From Methylobacterium sp. Leaf118 (GTDB lineage Bacteria; Pseudomonadota; Alphaproteobacteria; Rhizobiales; Beijerinckiaceae): a DNA stretch of 64,000 nucleotides. Each line of letters starts with the position of its first letter. Position 1 is the first letter of the stretch. Positions 16,096-28,776 of the stretch are shown piece by piece. A program made the position numbers and the translations under genes. Location of the stretch: the NCBI RefSeq assembly GCF_920984675.1, contig NZ_CAKLBV010000002.1:1-64000 (forward strand), read 5' to 3'. The notes under the pieces were generated by a model, which saw nothing but the letters and a program-made list of their open reading frames with translations, did no database searches and was not told where the DNA came from.

Positions 16096-16249
16096 GGGCG
16101 CACGGCGCGAGGCCGGGTTCTCTGTCAGGAACCGGGTAGATGGGACGATGCCGCGTTCGGTCCATCCCTCCGCGGCGGTGGATTTGCGCTCCGTGCCCGT
16201 CGGGTGGGGATGATCCGTCTCGGTGTCCGGTAGGCCCGGAGGGCGCGCC

Positions 16250-17851
16250 TCAGGCGGCCTTCCAGCGGCGGGCCGCGTTGTTGCCGAAGGCGCGGGCGTA
16301 GAGGCCGCAATAGCTCAGCGCCGCCCGGTCCCAGCCGAAGGCGCGCGACATGGCGCTGCGGCGCATGGTGTTGAGCCGCTTCTTCTGCCCGAACGTCTCG
16401 AAGGCGCGGCCGATCGCCGAGACCAGCCCCCGGGGCGAGGCATCCGCGAAGGTGAAGCCCGTGACCCCGTCCTCCACCGTGTCGTTGAGCCCGCCGGTGC
16501 GGCGCACGATCGGCAGGGAGCCGAAGCGCTGGGCATACATCTGCGCCAGACCGCAGGGTTCGAAACGGGAGGGCATCAGGAGGAAGTCGCTGCCCGCGAA
16601 GATGCGGCGCGCCTCGGTCTCGCGGAAACCGACATGGACGCCGACATGGTCGGGGTGGCGTCCGGCCAAGTCACGGAGCGCCTCCTCGAAGCGGCCCTCG
16701 CCCTGGCCGATGACGACGAGCTGCCCGCCCCCGGCGACGATCGATTCGGCGGCGCTGATGCTGAGGTCGATCCCCTTCTGGTGGACGAGGCGGGAGACGA
16801 TGGCGAAGAGCGGCCCGCGGGACACCGCCATGCCGAACTGCTTGCGCACCTCTTCGGCGTTGGCGCGCTTGCCCTTCCAGTCGTCCGGCTCGAAGCGGGC
16901 GGCCAGATGCGGGTCGGTGCGCGGGTCCCAGCTCTCGTCGATGCCGTTGAGGATGCCCGTCAGCCGCCCCTGCGCGGCGCGGGTGCGCAGGAGCCCGTCG
17001 AGGCCGCAGCCGCCCTCGGGCGTGGTGATCTCGCGGGCATAGGTCTCGCTCACCGTGGTGACGTGCGAGGCGTGGTAGAGGCCGGCCTTGAGGTAGGAGA
17101 GCTGTCCGTAGAACTCCACGCCATCCATCTGGAAGGCATAGTCGGGCGCTCCGATCCGCCCCAGGGTCTCCCGGGGAAACAGGCCCTGATAGGCGAGGTT
17201 GTGGATCGTCAGCACGCTCGGGCGGCGGATGCCGAGCCACGCCATGTAGGCGGGCGCCAGAGCGGTCTGCCAGTCGTTGAGGTGCAGGAGATCGGCCGAC
17301 CAGAACGGGTCGAGCCCGGCGGCGAGTTCCGCCGCGGCCCGGCTGAGCCGGGCGAAGCGCAGGTCGTTGTCGCCGAAATCGCCCGCGGCGTCGCCGTAGG
17401 GCGTGCCCTCGCGCTCGTAGAGGTCGGGGGCGATCAGGGCGTAGACGCCGAGCCCGTCCGCCGTGGTGCCGAAGCCGAGATCGCAGGCCGGCACGCCCGC
17501 GAAGGCGGGAAGGCGGCCGACGATGGTGAGGTTCTGCAGGCCGGCAAGCACGCTGGCATAGCCCGGGATCAGCACGCGCACGTCGTAATGGTGCCGCAGG
17601 GCCCGCGGCAGGGCGCCCGCGACCTCGCCGAGACCGCCGGTCTTGACGAAATCCGACATCTCCGGGGTGGCGTAGAGAATCCGGGGAAGAAGAGAATGGC
17701 CGTGATCCGGCGGGAACCGCGTATCGGGTCCGTGTGAGAACGTCACCTCGGCGGCCGGCAGGTCGCCGAGATCCACGTATGCCATCGAAACGTCCCCGAG
17801 CCCCTGGCGCCGCGTCTGGACGGCAGTGATGGCCGCTGCGGCGCTTCGCAT
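16250..17851 (-). CDS. glgA: Glycogen synthase (ADP-glucose transferase, GT5)
   Basis: A cytosolic enzyme that extends alpha-1,4-glucan from ADP-glucose. It has the GT5 substrate-binding motif KTGGL at 70-74 (TPEMSDFVKTGGLGEVAG), an internal HLNDWQTALAPAY motif, VSRLVHQKGIDL and the C-terminal catalytic PSRFEPCGLAQMYA. ATG 17851 is chosen because GGAG lies seven bases upstream (533 aa). ATG 17785 (511 aa) is nearer the usual length of about 480 and is a real alternative, so the N-terminus is uncertain. The GH13 gene lies 123 bases upstream on the same strand and glgP is divergent beyond it, forming a glycogen-metabolism group without glgB or glgC in view. Confidence 0.93.
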   Translation of the reverse strand: MRSAAAAITAVQTRRQGLGDVSMAYVDLGDLPAAEVTFSHGPDTRFPPDHGHSLLPRILYATPEMSDFVKTGGLGEVAGALPRALRHHYDVRVLIPGYASVLAGLQNLTIVGRLPAFAGVPACDLGFGTTADGLGVYALIAPDLYEREGTPYGDAAGDFGDNDLRFARLSRAAAELAAGLDPFWSADLLHLNDWQTALAPAYMAWLGIRRPSVLTIHNLAYQGLFPRETLGRIGAPDYAFQMDGVEFYGQLSYLKAGLYHASHVTTVSETYAREITTPEGGCGLDGLLRTRAAQGRLTGILNGIDESWDPRTDPHLAARFEPDDWKGKRANAEEVRKQFGMAVSRGPLFAIVSRLVHQKGIDLSISAAESIVAGGGQLVVIGQGEGRFEEALRDLAGRHPDHVGVHVGFRETEARRIFAGSDFLLMPSRFEPCGLAQMYAQRFGSLPIVRRTGGLNDTVEDGVTGFTFADASPRGLVSAIGRAFETFGQKKRLNTMRRSAMSRAFGWDRAALSYCGLYARAFGNNAARRWKAA

Positions 17852-17974
17852 CACAATGCTCCGGACTACGCTCTGTTCCGTTGCATCGCACAATTCAGGC
17901 CATGTTCAGAGTATGATTCGCGTCGCGCCGCCCGCGTGCGCCTCATGGAGCGCATGTCGATGACGCATATGCGT

Positions 17975-19576
<1,602 letters not shown>

Positions 19577-19683
19577 GGGATCTCCCCGGCCGCCGTCGTC
19601 CGGTCCGGAGGGGTAGGGTCGTTCAGGCGCCCTTCAAGCGGGGAACGGCATTTCCCATCGCGGGGCCTTGCGGTGGGGGCAGC

Positions 19684-19705
19684 CCTGTGTCGACGAGGAC
19701 ACAGG
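19684..19705. promoter_or_regulatory. Inverted repeat between divergent glucosidase and glgP
   Basis: cctgtgtc (19684-19691) and gacacagg (19698-19705) form perfect 8-base arms around a 6-base centre, midway in the 299-bp divergent spacer. A second small palindrome, ccgat-cga-atcgg (19841-19853), lies just upstream of glgP. Either could be an operator coordinating glycogen breakdown genes. Confidence 0.35.
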
Positions 19706-19875
19706 ACGGCAGGCACGCCACTTGCGAAAGCGGTCCCCGCCCATCTGTGTCTCGACAAGCCTCGGCATCCACAACACCATGCGGGCGCAGGGTTGTCGGA
19801 CTTCGTCCCGCCGCAAGAAGCGGGCAGGGTTCGGCGCGAACCGATCGAATCGGCTGCGATGAAGGGGGTTTTCCG

Positions 19876-22410
<2,535 letters not shown>

Positions 22411-22432
22411 CGGCCCATCCCCGGCGGCCCGG

Positions 22433-22508
22433 AACAGGACCGATGGTCCAGGGTCCCGTGCCTCCGGCGGAGGAAAGCCGCCCCGCCGTCGCGGGGGTCC
22501 TTCACGAT
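22433..22508. repeat. Dispersed intergenic repeat, copy 1
   Basis: The segment aacaggaccgatggtcca, then gtgcctccggcgga and a GC-rich ccccgccgtcgcggggg block recurs in the same order at 60365-60438. It sits just after glgP. The ccccgc/gcgggg block can form a hairpin. Shared order and spacing at two distant intergenic sites point to a mobile or REP-like repeat family. Confidence 0.75.
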
Positions 22509-22664
22509 GGGTCTCGACCAATTCGAACGAAGCGGGCGGGAGGAGCGAGGCTCCTTCCGCCCGTTCCATGCGAAAAGCCTTCGCCGTTCGCGGAGCCGGA
22601 CGGCGACGGGCGCGGCCCGCGCGCTGAAGTTTGCGCCGCTCTCTCGAGACCGCGGCGCGGTGTG

Positions 22665-23012
22665 ATGATCGGATCTTGGCCCAGGATCGCGTGGCGGGCG
22701 TGCCTCGGCGCGATCGCCGGCATGGCGGTGATCGCGCTGTCCTGCGGCGGCCGCATCCAGACCGAGACGATTCCGAGGCAATGGGGCATCGGCGGGCGGC
22801 CGACCTGGTATGCCGACAAGACGATCGGCCTCTGGGCGCCGGTCGCGATCCTGGCCGTGATCGCGCCTGCGCTCTTCCTCACGATCAAACAGACCTCGGA
22901 CCAGGCGTGCCCCGGGGACTGGATCGGGATGATCGCGGCCTTCGTCGTCGTGCTGGCAGTCTCTACGTGGCACGTCTCGGCGGTTCTGGCCTGGGCCGCG
23001 GCGCAGCGCTGA
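22665..23012 (+). CDS. Small membrane protein, 115 aa, unknown function
   Basis: Unrecognised. Three hydrophobic segments are clear (about 9-26, 57-74 and 88-112), with a short polar loop GRIQTETIPRQWGIGGRPTWYADKTIGLW between the first two. It is probably an inner-membrane protein. The ATG at 22665 follows an in-frame GTG at 22662; no strong ribosome binding site is visible. It stands alone and converges with the reductase-like gene that ends at 23028. Codon use matches the core genome. Confidence 0.6.
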   Translation: MIGSWPRIAWRACLGAIAGMAVIALSCGGRIQTETIPRQWGIGGRPTWYADKTIGLWAPVAILAVIAPALFLTIKQTSDQACPGDWIGMIAAFVVVLAVSTWHVSAVLAWAAAQR

Positions 23013-23027
23013 GGGCTTCGGCCCGCC

Positions 23028-23993
23028 TCACGCCCCCGGCGGGAGGGGGATCGGGTAGAACCGCGCCCCGGCGGCGGCGGCCAGCACCTCCACCGCGCCC
23101 ACCGTCGAGGCACAGCCGGAGGCGTGGACCGCGTCGGTCGTGCGCAGGGTCGGGACATGGGCCGTCAGCGGCCCCGGGCGCACGTCCGGCGGGCGCTGGC
23201 GGTGGCGGTCGGCGGCGAGCGTGATGCGGGAGACCCCGGTGGCCCTGAGCCATTCGAGGGCCGGGCGCATGTAGAGGTCGAGGGGATCGCGGGCGCCGAC
23301 CACGAGGCAGATCTCGCGGGCGGGCTCGATGTAGCGGGCGGCCCGGGCGATCGCCCAGATCCCGGCAAAACCCGTCTCCGCGGCGACGAGCACGAGGCGT
23401 CCGCCGCCGGGTCGGTAGGTGCCGTGGCCGAGGGGGCCCTTCGCCTTGGCGAGGGTGCCCGGCACCGGCGCGCAGCCGAACAGGCCGGTCAGATCCTCCG
23501 GGCTTTCGCCGCGCAGGTGGAACACCATCTCGTTCAGCTCGGCCCCGCCCTCGACGCCGAGGGTCGGCGCGAGCGTCACCGGCCGGCCGCCCTCCAGGGT
23601 CAGGCAGATCTGATCGCCGGGCTCGACGGCCAGCCGCCGCTCCAGGGTCACGACGAGCTGGAGCACCCGCGGGGCGATCGCCGTGATCGCGTCGACGCTG
23701 CCGGTGCGGCGGGCGACCGTGCGGGCCGGCGCCTGGGCCGGGCGCAGGGACGGTCCGGATTCGGGATGGGCGAGGACCGGAAGCTCCGCCCGCCGGGCGC
23801 GGAGAGGCTGGCGCCGGGCGGCGGAGCCTCCGCCCTGGCCGAGCAGGCCGGCGCCGTGCAGGCCCTGCAGGGGGGCGATCACCCCGTCGGCGAGGGCGGT
23901 CTCCAGGGAGGTGTCGCCGGGCGAGACCCGCAGGGTCTGGCCGTTCACGACGAGGGAGCAACGGGCGCTCGTGGGCGCAGGCATCGCGGGCAT
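23028..23993 (-). CDS. Ferredoxin-reductase-like protein with degenerate cofactor sites
   Basis: A 321-aa protein whose order matches the 2Fe-2S ferredoxin plus FAD/NAD reductase fusions. An N-terminal ferredoxin-like part (about 9-60; SLVVNGQTLRVSPGDTSLETALADGV) lacks the C-x4-C-x2-C cluster cysteines. An FAD-domain-like part (about 95-190) has no R-x-Y-S flavin motif (PVTLAPTLGVEGG in its place) but keeps KGPLGHG. An NAD-domain-like part (from about 200) has AAETGFAGIWAIARAARYIEP where GTGLAP is expected. It is therefore likely to have lost the iron-sulfur cluster and probably flavin. Start 23993 has GGAG four bases upstream; 23984 is an alternative. Function unknown. Confidence 0.7.
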   Translation of the reverse strand: MPAMPAPTSARCSLVVNGQTLRVSPGDTSLETALADGVIAPLQGLHGAGLLGQGGGSAARRQPLRARRAELPVLAHPESGPSLRPAQAPARTVARRTGSVDAITAIAPRVLQLVVTLERRLAVEPGDQICLTLEGGRPVTLAPTLGVEGGAELNEMVFHLRGESPEDLTGLFGCAPVPGTLAKAKGPLGHGTYRPGGGRLVLVAAETGFAGIWAIARAARYIEPAREICLVVGARDPLDLYMRPALEWLRATGVSRITLAADRHRQRPPDVRPGPLTAHVPTLRTTDAVHASGCASTVGAVEVLAAAAGARFYPIPLPPGA

Positions 23994-24067
23994 CCCGCTC
24001 CGGAAATCGATGGGTCTCGGGGAGGCGTGGGGCGGCGTTTCGGAGGCCGGCGCGCTCTCGCCCGCGG

Positions 24068-24421
24068 TCACGTGAGACCGTGGATCAGGCGCCCGACCAG
24101 GGCGGCCCAGCGCTCGCGCTCGGCCCGGGCCTCGGGGCTCAGGGTCTCGCTGTCGGCGAGGCCGAGGCAGGTGCGCAGAGCGTCGCTCTCGCGGCGCTCG
24201 GCGGCGAGCGCCGCCTTCATCAGCAGGACTTCCATCCGCAGGCGGTCGAGGTCGCCCGTCCCGCCGGCGTCGGGGGCCGGCTCCGGCGCGGCGGGCACGG
24301 CCAGGGCCGGCGAGCACGGCTGGGCGGCGTTGGCCAAGTGGGTGCGGATCGGCCGCGTCATCAGGCGACGCACCGTGCTGCCACCCTCGCCCGGAATCCT
24401 GCGTCTGACCGCCTCGTGCAT
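24068..24421 (-). CDS. Hypothetical protein with coiled-coil C-terminal half, 117 aa
   Basis: Unrecognised. The N-terminal half is basic and Pro/Ala-rich; the C-terminal half (about 57-115) is a continuous charged helix (DLDRLRMEVLLMKAALAAERRESDALRTCL) likely to form a coiled coil. There is no signal or membrane segment. ATG 24421 is chosen because GGGGA lies six bases upstream. It is transcribed in the same direction as the degenerate reductase gene, 74 bases ahead of it, so the two may share a transcript. Confidence 0.6.
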   Translation of the reverse strand: MHEAVRRRIPGEGGSTVRRLMTRPIRTHLANAAQPCSPALAVPAAPEPAPDAGGTGDLDRLRMEVLLMKAALAAERRESDALRTCLGLADSETLSPEARAERERWAALVGRLIHGLT

Positions 24422-24535
24422 CGTCCATCCCCGGGACAAGGGGCCGGGATGCCCATCCGGCCTCCCGATCCTTCCGGGGATAACCTTGATCCGGTATGGT
24501 TAAGGGAGGCTTAAATCCGCTTCCCAGAGGCGCGG

Positions 24536-27448
24536 TCAGGCGGCTTCCGGTGCGGCACCGACGAGCTGGCGCGCCTGGAGCGTGGTCAGCGGCTCGCCGA
24601 AGGCCGCCCCTTGCGCGTAGGTGCACCCGAATTCCTGCAGGCCCTGGGCGTCCTCCTCGGACTCGGCGCCCTCGGCGACGATGGCGAGTCCGAGTTCCTG
24701 CGCCATCCGGACGATCGAGCGCAGCATCGCGGTCTGGCCCTGCCCCATCTGGCGCACGAAGGTCTGGTCGATCTTGAGCGTGTCGAAGGAGAAACGCTGC
24801 AGATAGGAGATCGCCGAGTAGCCGGTGCCGAAATCGTCGAGGCAGAGGCCGGCGCCGAGGTCGTGCACCCGGGCGAGCATCTGGGCGGCGTATTCGGGAT
24901 TCTCCATCACGAGGCCCTCGCTCATCTCCAGCTTGAGCGAACCCGGCAGCACGCCGGTGCGGGCGATCACCGTCTTCACGTCGTGCAGGAGGTCGTGGCG
25001 CAGGAGCTGGCGCGAGGAGACGTTGACGATGGCGAAGATCGGCGGCTCGACGTCGAGGGAGCGCTGCCAGGCGGCGAGTTCGAGGGCGGTGCGCTCGATG
25101 GCGAAGTTGCCGAGCGCCACGATGACCCCGGTCTCCTCGGCGACGGGGAGGAAGGTCGCGGGCGGGATGCGCCCGAGCTTCGGATGGTCCCAGCGCAGCT
25201 GGGTCTCGAAGCCCGCCACCGTCCGGTCTTCCAGCCGCACCACCGGTTGGAACAGGACCCGGATCTCGTTGCGCTCGATCGCCTTGCGCAGGTCCGCCTC
25301 CAGCATGAGCCGGTCGGAGCGCTCGGTGCGCATGTTGGCGCGGAACACCTCGATGCGGTCGCCGCCGCCGCGCTTGGCCTGGATCATCGCGATCTGGGCG
25401 TTCTTGATCACCTCGTCGCGCCGCTGCTGGCCGGCCGAGGGCGTTCCCGGCCCGGCCTCGTACAGCGCGACGCCGACGGAGACGGTGAGGAAGACCTCCC
25501 GGTCGGCGTAGGTGACCGGGGTGGCGATGGCCCGGCGGATCATCTCGGCGAAGGCGAGAATGCGGTCGGGCTCGCGCTCCGAGAGCAGGATCACGGCGAA
25601 CTCGTCACCCGCCACCCGCGCCAGGGTGTCCTGCGGGCGTAGGAGACGGCCGAGCCGGCGGGACAGGGTGAGCAGGATCGAATCGCCCGCCGAGAGGCCG
25701 ATGGCGTCGTTGATGGTCTTGAAGCGGTCGATGTCGAGCACGATCACCGCTGGCCGCAGGCGCGGGTCCTGGCCCGCCATCGCCAGGCCGGCATCGAGCC
25801 GGTCGCGGAACAGCTCGCGGTTCGGCAGGCCGGTCAGGCTGTCGTGCACGGCATCGTGCAGCAGCCGCTCCTCGGCGGTCTTGAGTTCGGTCACGTCGCT
25901 GATGGTCCCGACGATGCGGATCACCTCGCCGTCGGTGCCGATCACGGGGCGGGCCTTGAGGCGGTACCACGCATAGGGGCCGGCGGCCGAGCGCAGGCGG
26001 AAATCGTGGACGATGCGCCCGCGCCGCTCCTCGATCACCGTGTCGAGGGCCGCCGAGTAACGCTCCACGTCGAAGGGGTGGAGCAGTCCGAGCCAGTTCG
26101 CCGCCGGGCCTTCGAGGGTGCCGCGCCGGAGCCCGAGCTGCGTCTCGATCTCGGAGCCGGCGAAGACGCGATCGCCCGGCACGTCCCAGTCGAACACCGT
26201 GTCGCCCGCCCCCGTGAGCGCCAGCGCCCGGCGCTCGGTGTCGGAGACGAGGCTGTGGCTGAGCCCGCCGCCCGCGAAGGCGTGCTGCATCACCGTGAAG
26301 CCGATCAGCATCACGATGAGGACGAGGCCGCCGATCAGCGCGGGCTGGACGAGGTCCGAGCCGAGATGGCCGGTGATGGCGAAGCCCGCCGCCACCACCC
26401 AGAACACCAGGAGGAGCCAGGTCGGCACCAGCAGGATCGCCCGATCGTAGCCGTTATGGACGGCGAGATAGAGGATCAGCAGCAGGCCGACGCCCGCGAC
26501 CGCCGCGATCGAGATGCGCGCCACGCCCGCCGCCACCGGCGGATCGAACACCGCGAGGCCGACGAGTCCGGCGAGGAAGGTCAGCCAGAAGAAGGCGACG
26601 TGGCTGTAGCGCACGTGCCAGCGCGACAGGTTGAGATAGGCGAACAGGAAGACGAGCAGCGTCGCCCCGAGCACGGCCTCGGCGGAGGCCCGGTAGATCC
26701 GCTCGGCCAGCTCGGTGACCGGGAAGACCCGCTGCAGGAAGCCGAAATCGATGCAGGCATAGGCCAGCACCGCCCAGGACAGCGCCGCCGCGGCGGGAAA
26801 GATGATCGCGCCCTTGACCACGAAGATGATCGTCAGGAACAGCGCCAGGAGCCCGGCGATGCCGATGATGATGCCCTTGTAGAGGGTCAGCCCCGAGGTC
26901 TTCTTCCGGTAGGCGTCCTGGTCCCAGAGATAGACCTGGGGAACGTTGGGGCCCTTCAGCTCGGCCACGTAGGTGACCGTCGTGCCCGGATCGATGGTGA
27001 TCAGGAACTGGTCGGCCTCCGGGCTCTCGTCGCGCTCGGGCCGGATGCCCTCGCTCGCCGTGATCGCGGCGATGCGCGAGCCGCCGAGATCGGGCCAGAC
27101 CACGCCGGAGCCGACGAGGCGGAAATGCGGGGCGACCAGGAGCCGGTCGATCTGCTCGTCGGTGTCGTTGGTGAGCGCGAACACCATCCAGTCCGGCCGC
27201 GCCCCGGCCTCGCGGGCCTTGACCGCGATGCGGCGCACGATCCCGTCCTTGCCCGGGGCGGTGGAGATCTGGATCAGGTCGCCGTCCGAGCGGTAGCGCT
27301 CGATCATCGGCGTGAGATCGACCGCCGGCGCGTCGAGGGTGACGCGCACGGCCTCCACCGCGCGGGCGGGCTGGGTGACCCCGAGGAGACCGGTGAGGAG
27401 GCCGGCCAAGACCGTCAGGACCGCGAGGACCGGGGAGGGAATGCGCAA
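24536..27448 (-). CDS. Membrane PAS-GGDEF-EAL cyclic-di-GMP protein
   Basis: A 970-aa inner-membrane signalling protein. A signal-like helix (1-30) is followed by a periplasmic region (about 31-190), a bundle of about seven membrane helices (190-392), a PAS domain (about 408-525), GGDEF (528-700) and EAL (712-965). The GGDEF signature is AGDEF (613-617), with an intact inhibitory site RPQD (604-607) five residues before it. EAL reads ETQ (748-750), but the metal-binding residues appear kept (Glu748, NVSS, EMSE, DDFGTGYS at 871, IDQTFV, AEGAES, GCTYAQG). It may make or degrade cyclic-di-GMP, or both. The start is uncertain: TTG 27448 opens the signal helix, but no good ribosome binding site is seen. 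Confidence 0.88.
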   Translation of the reverse strand: MRIPSPVLAVLTVLAGLLTGLLGVTQPARAVEAVRVTLDAPAVDLTPMIERYRSDGDLIQISTAPGKDGIVRRIAVKAREAGARPDWMVFALTNDTDEQIDRLLVAPHFRLVGSGVVWPDLGGSRIAAITASEGIRPERDESPEADQFLITIDPGTTVTYVAELKGPNVPQVYLWDQDAYRKKTSGLTLYKGIIIGIAGLLALFLTIIFVVKGAIIFPAAAALSWAVLAYACIDFGFLQRVFPVTELAERIYRASAEAVLGATLLVFLFAYLNLSRWHVRYSHVAFFWLTFLAGLVGLAVFDPPVAAGVARISIAAVAGVGLLLILYLAVHNGYDRAILLVPTWLLLVFWVVAAGFAITGHLGSDLVQPALIGGLVLIVMLIGFTVMQHAFAGGGLSHSLVSDTERRALALTGAGDTVFDWDVPGDRVFAGSEIETQLGLRRGTLEGPAANWLGLLHPFDVERYSAALDTVIEERRGRIVHDFRLRSAAGPYAWYRLKARPVIGTDGEVIRIVGTISDVTELKTAEERLLHDAVHDSLTGLPNRELFRDRLDAGLAMAGQDPRLRPAVIVLDIDRFKTINDAIGLSAGDSILLTLSRRLGRLLRPQDTLARVAGDEFAVILLSEREPDRILAFAEMIRRAIATPVTYADREVFLTVSVGVALYEAGPGTPSAGQQRRDEVIKNAQIAMIQAKRGGGDRIEVFRANMRTERSDRLMLEADLRKAIERNEIRVLFQPVVRLEDRTVAGFETQLRWDHPKLGRIPPATFLPVAEETGVIVALGNFAIERTALELAAWQRSLDVEPPIFAIVNVSSRQLLRHDLLHDVKTVIARTGVLPGSLKLEMSEGLVMENPEYAAQMLARVHDLGAGLCLDDFGTGYSAISYLQRFSFDTLKIDQTFVRQMGQGQTAMLRSIVRMAQELGLAIVAEGAESEEDAQGLQEFGCTYAQGAAFGEPLTTLQARQLVGAAPEAA

Positions 27449-27759
27449 CGGGCTTGTTCTTGGACCGGCGGATCGGCAGGGCGTGGCGGCGTCTCGAGCG
27501 GGCAAAGTCGTATCGGCGGTGCCCGGCCCCCGCAAGGCGCCGGCTCGACGGCGCGGGGCGTGCCCACCGCTGTTTCGGCACCCCGCGAGACCGAGCGGAT
27601 CGCGCGGCTTTGCGGCCAAAACAAGCCGGGGCCTCGCCGATCCGGACGGCGCCCGTTAAGGCGGGCGGCGGATGCGGCGGCGCGGGAAACGCCACGGCGA
27701 CCCCCTCCCCGACCGCGGGAGGGGGTCGGATCAGGTCCTGTCAGGAAGTTCGCTCGCCC

Positions 27760-28776
27760 ATGAGCCTTGCTCCCCTCCTCGCCGTCCCGATCGCCTGCGG
27801 GCTCTGCGCCGGGCTGATCGTGCTGCTGAAGCCCGTGCTGCGGCGCTACGCGCTGGCCCGGCCGAACGCCCGCTCCAGCCACCGCGTGCCGACGCCCCAG
27901 GGCGGGGGCATCGCCATCGTCGCCGCCGGGCTGGCCGCGGCCGGGCTGGTGGCGGTGACGTCCGGGATCGGCCTCGGCGGATACGCGCTGCCGGTGCTGG
28001 CGCTCGCGGTGCTGGTGCTGGCCGCCGTCGGCGCGGTCGACGACATCCGGCCGCTCCCGGCCTCGCTCCGGCTCGTCGTGCAGGCGGTGGCGGTCGCCGC
28101 CGTCGTCCTGACGGCGCAGGGGCGGCTCGTCCCCGAGATCCCGCTGTCGCTGGAGCGCGCCGTCGCGGTGCTGGCGGGGGTGTGGTTCGTCAACCTCGTC
28201 AACTTCATGGACGGGCTCGACTGGATGAGCGTGGCCGAGTTCGTGCCCCTCACCGCTTTCTTCGCGGCGCTCGGGGCAGCGGGTCTGGTCGCGCCCGCGC
28301 CGGCCCTGGTCGCGGCCGCCCTCCTCGGCGGGCTCCTCGGCTTCGCGCCGTTCAACCGGCCGGTGGCGCGCCTGTTCATGGGCGATGTCGGCTCGCTGCC
28401 GATCGGCCTGATCGTGGCATGGCTGCTGTTCGGCCTCGCCACCGAGGGGGGGCTCGCCGCCGCCCTGATCCTGCCGCTCTACCCCGCCGCCGACGCGACG
28501 CTGACCCTGCTGTGGCGGATGAAGCGTGGCGAGCGGGTCTGGCAGGCCCATCGCAGCCACTTCTACCAGGTCGCCACCGTGAGCGGCCTGTCCGTGCCGC
28601 AGGTCGTGGCCCGCGTGTTCGTCGTTCAGCTCGCCCTGGCCGGGCTCGCCCTCGCCACCTTGCTTTGGCCATCCGGTCCGGTCACGCTCGTTTGCCTCGC
28701 CCTGGCGGCGGGGCTCGTGGCGGCGCTTTTGCGGCACTTCGCGACGCCGAGGGGACGGAAGGGAGTCGGAGCGTGA
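27760..28776 (+). CDS. WecA/MraY-like undecaprenyl-phosphate sugar transferase (GT4-like)
   Basis: A 338-aa integral membrane enzyme of the polyprenyl-phosphate glycosyl-1-phosphate transferase family, which starts lipid-linked surface polysaccharides by moving a sugar phosphate to undecaprenyl phosphate. About ten membrane segments are visible, with NARSSHRVPTPQGGGIAIV, the catalytic-type motif VGAVDDIRPLPASLR, LVNFMDGLDWMS, RLFMGDVGSLPIG and the loop WQAHRSHFYQVA. It is followed by an epimerase gene overlapping it by four bases (GTGA). The CapD-like dehydratase at 31351 probably serves the same pathway. The sugar is unknown. Confidence 0.92.
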   Translation: MSLAPLLAVPIACGLCAGLIVLLKPVLRRYALARPNARSSHRVPTPQGGGIAIVAAGLAAAGLVAVTSGIGLGGYALPVLALAVLVLAAVGAVDDIRPLPASLRLVVQAVAVAAVVLTAQGRLVPEIPLSLERAVAVLAGVWFVNLVNFMDGLDWMSVAEFVPLTAFFAALGAAGLVAPAPALVAAALLGGLLGFAPFNRPVARLFMGDVGSLPIGLIVAWLLFGLATEGGLAAALILPLYPAADATLTLLWRMKRGERVWQAHRSHFYQVATVSGLSVPQVVARVFVVQLALAGLALATLLWPSGPVTLVCLALAAGLVAALLRHFATPRGRKGVGA

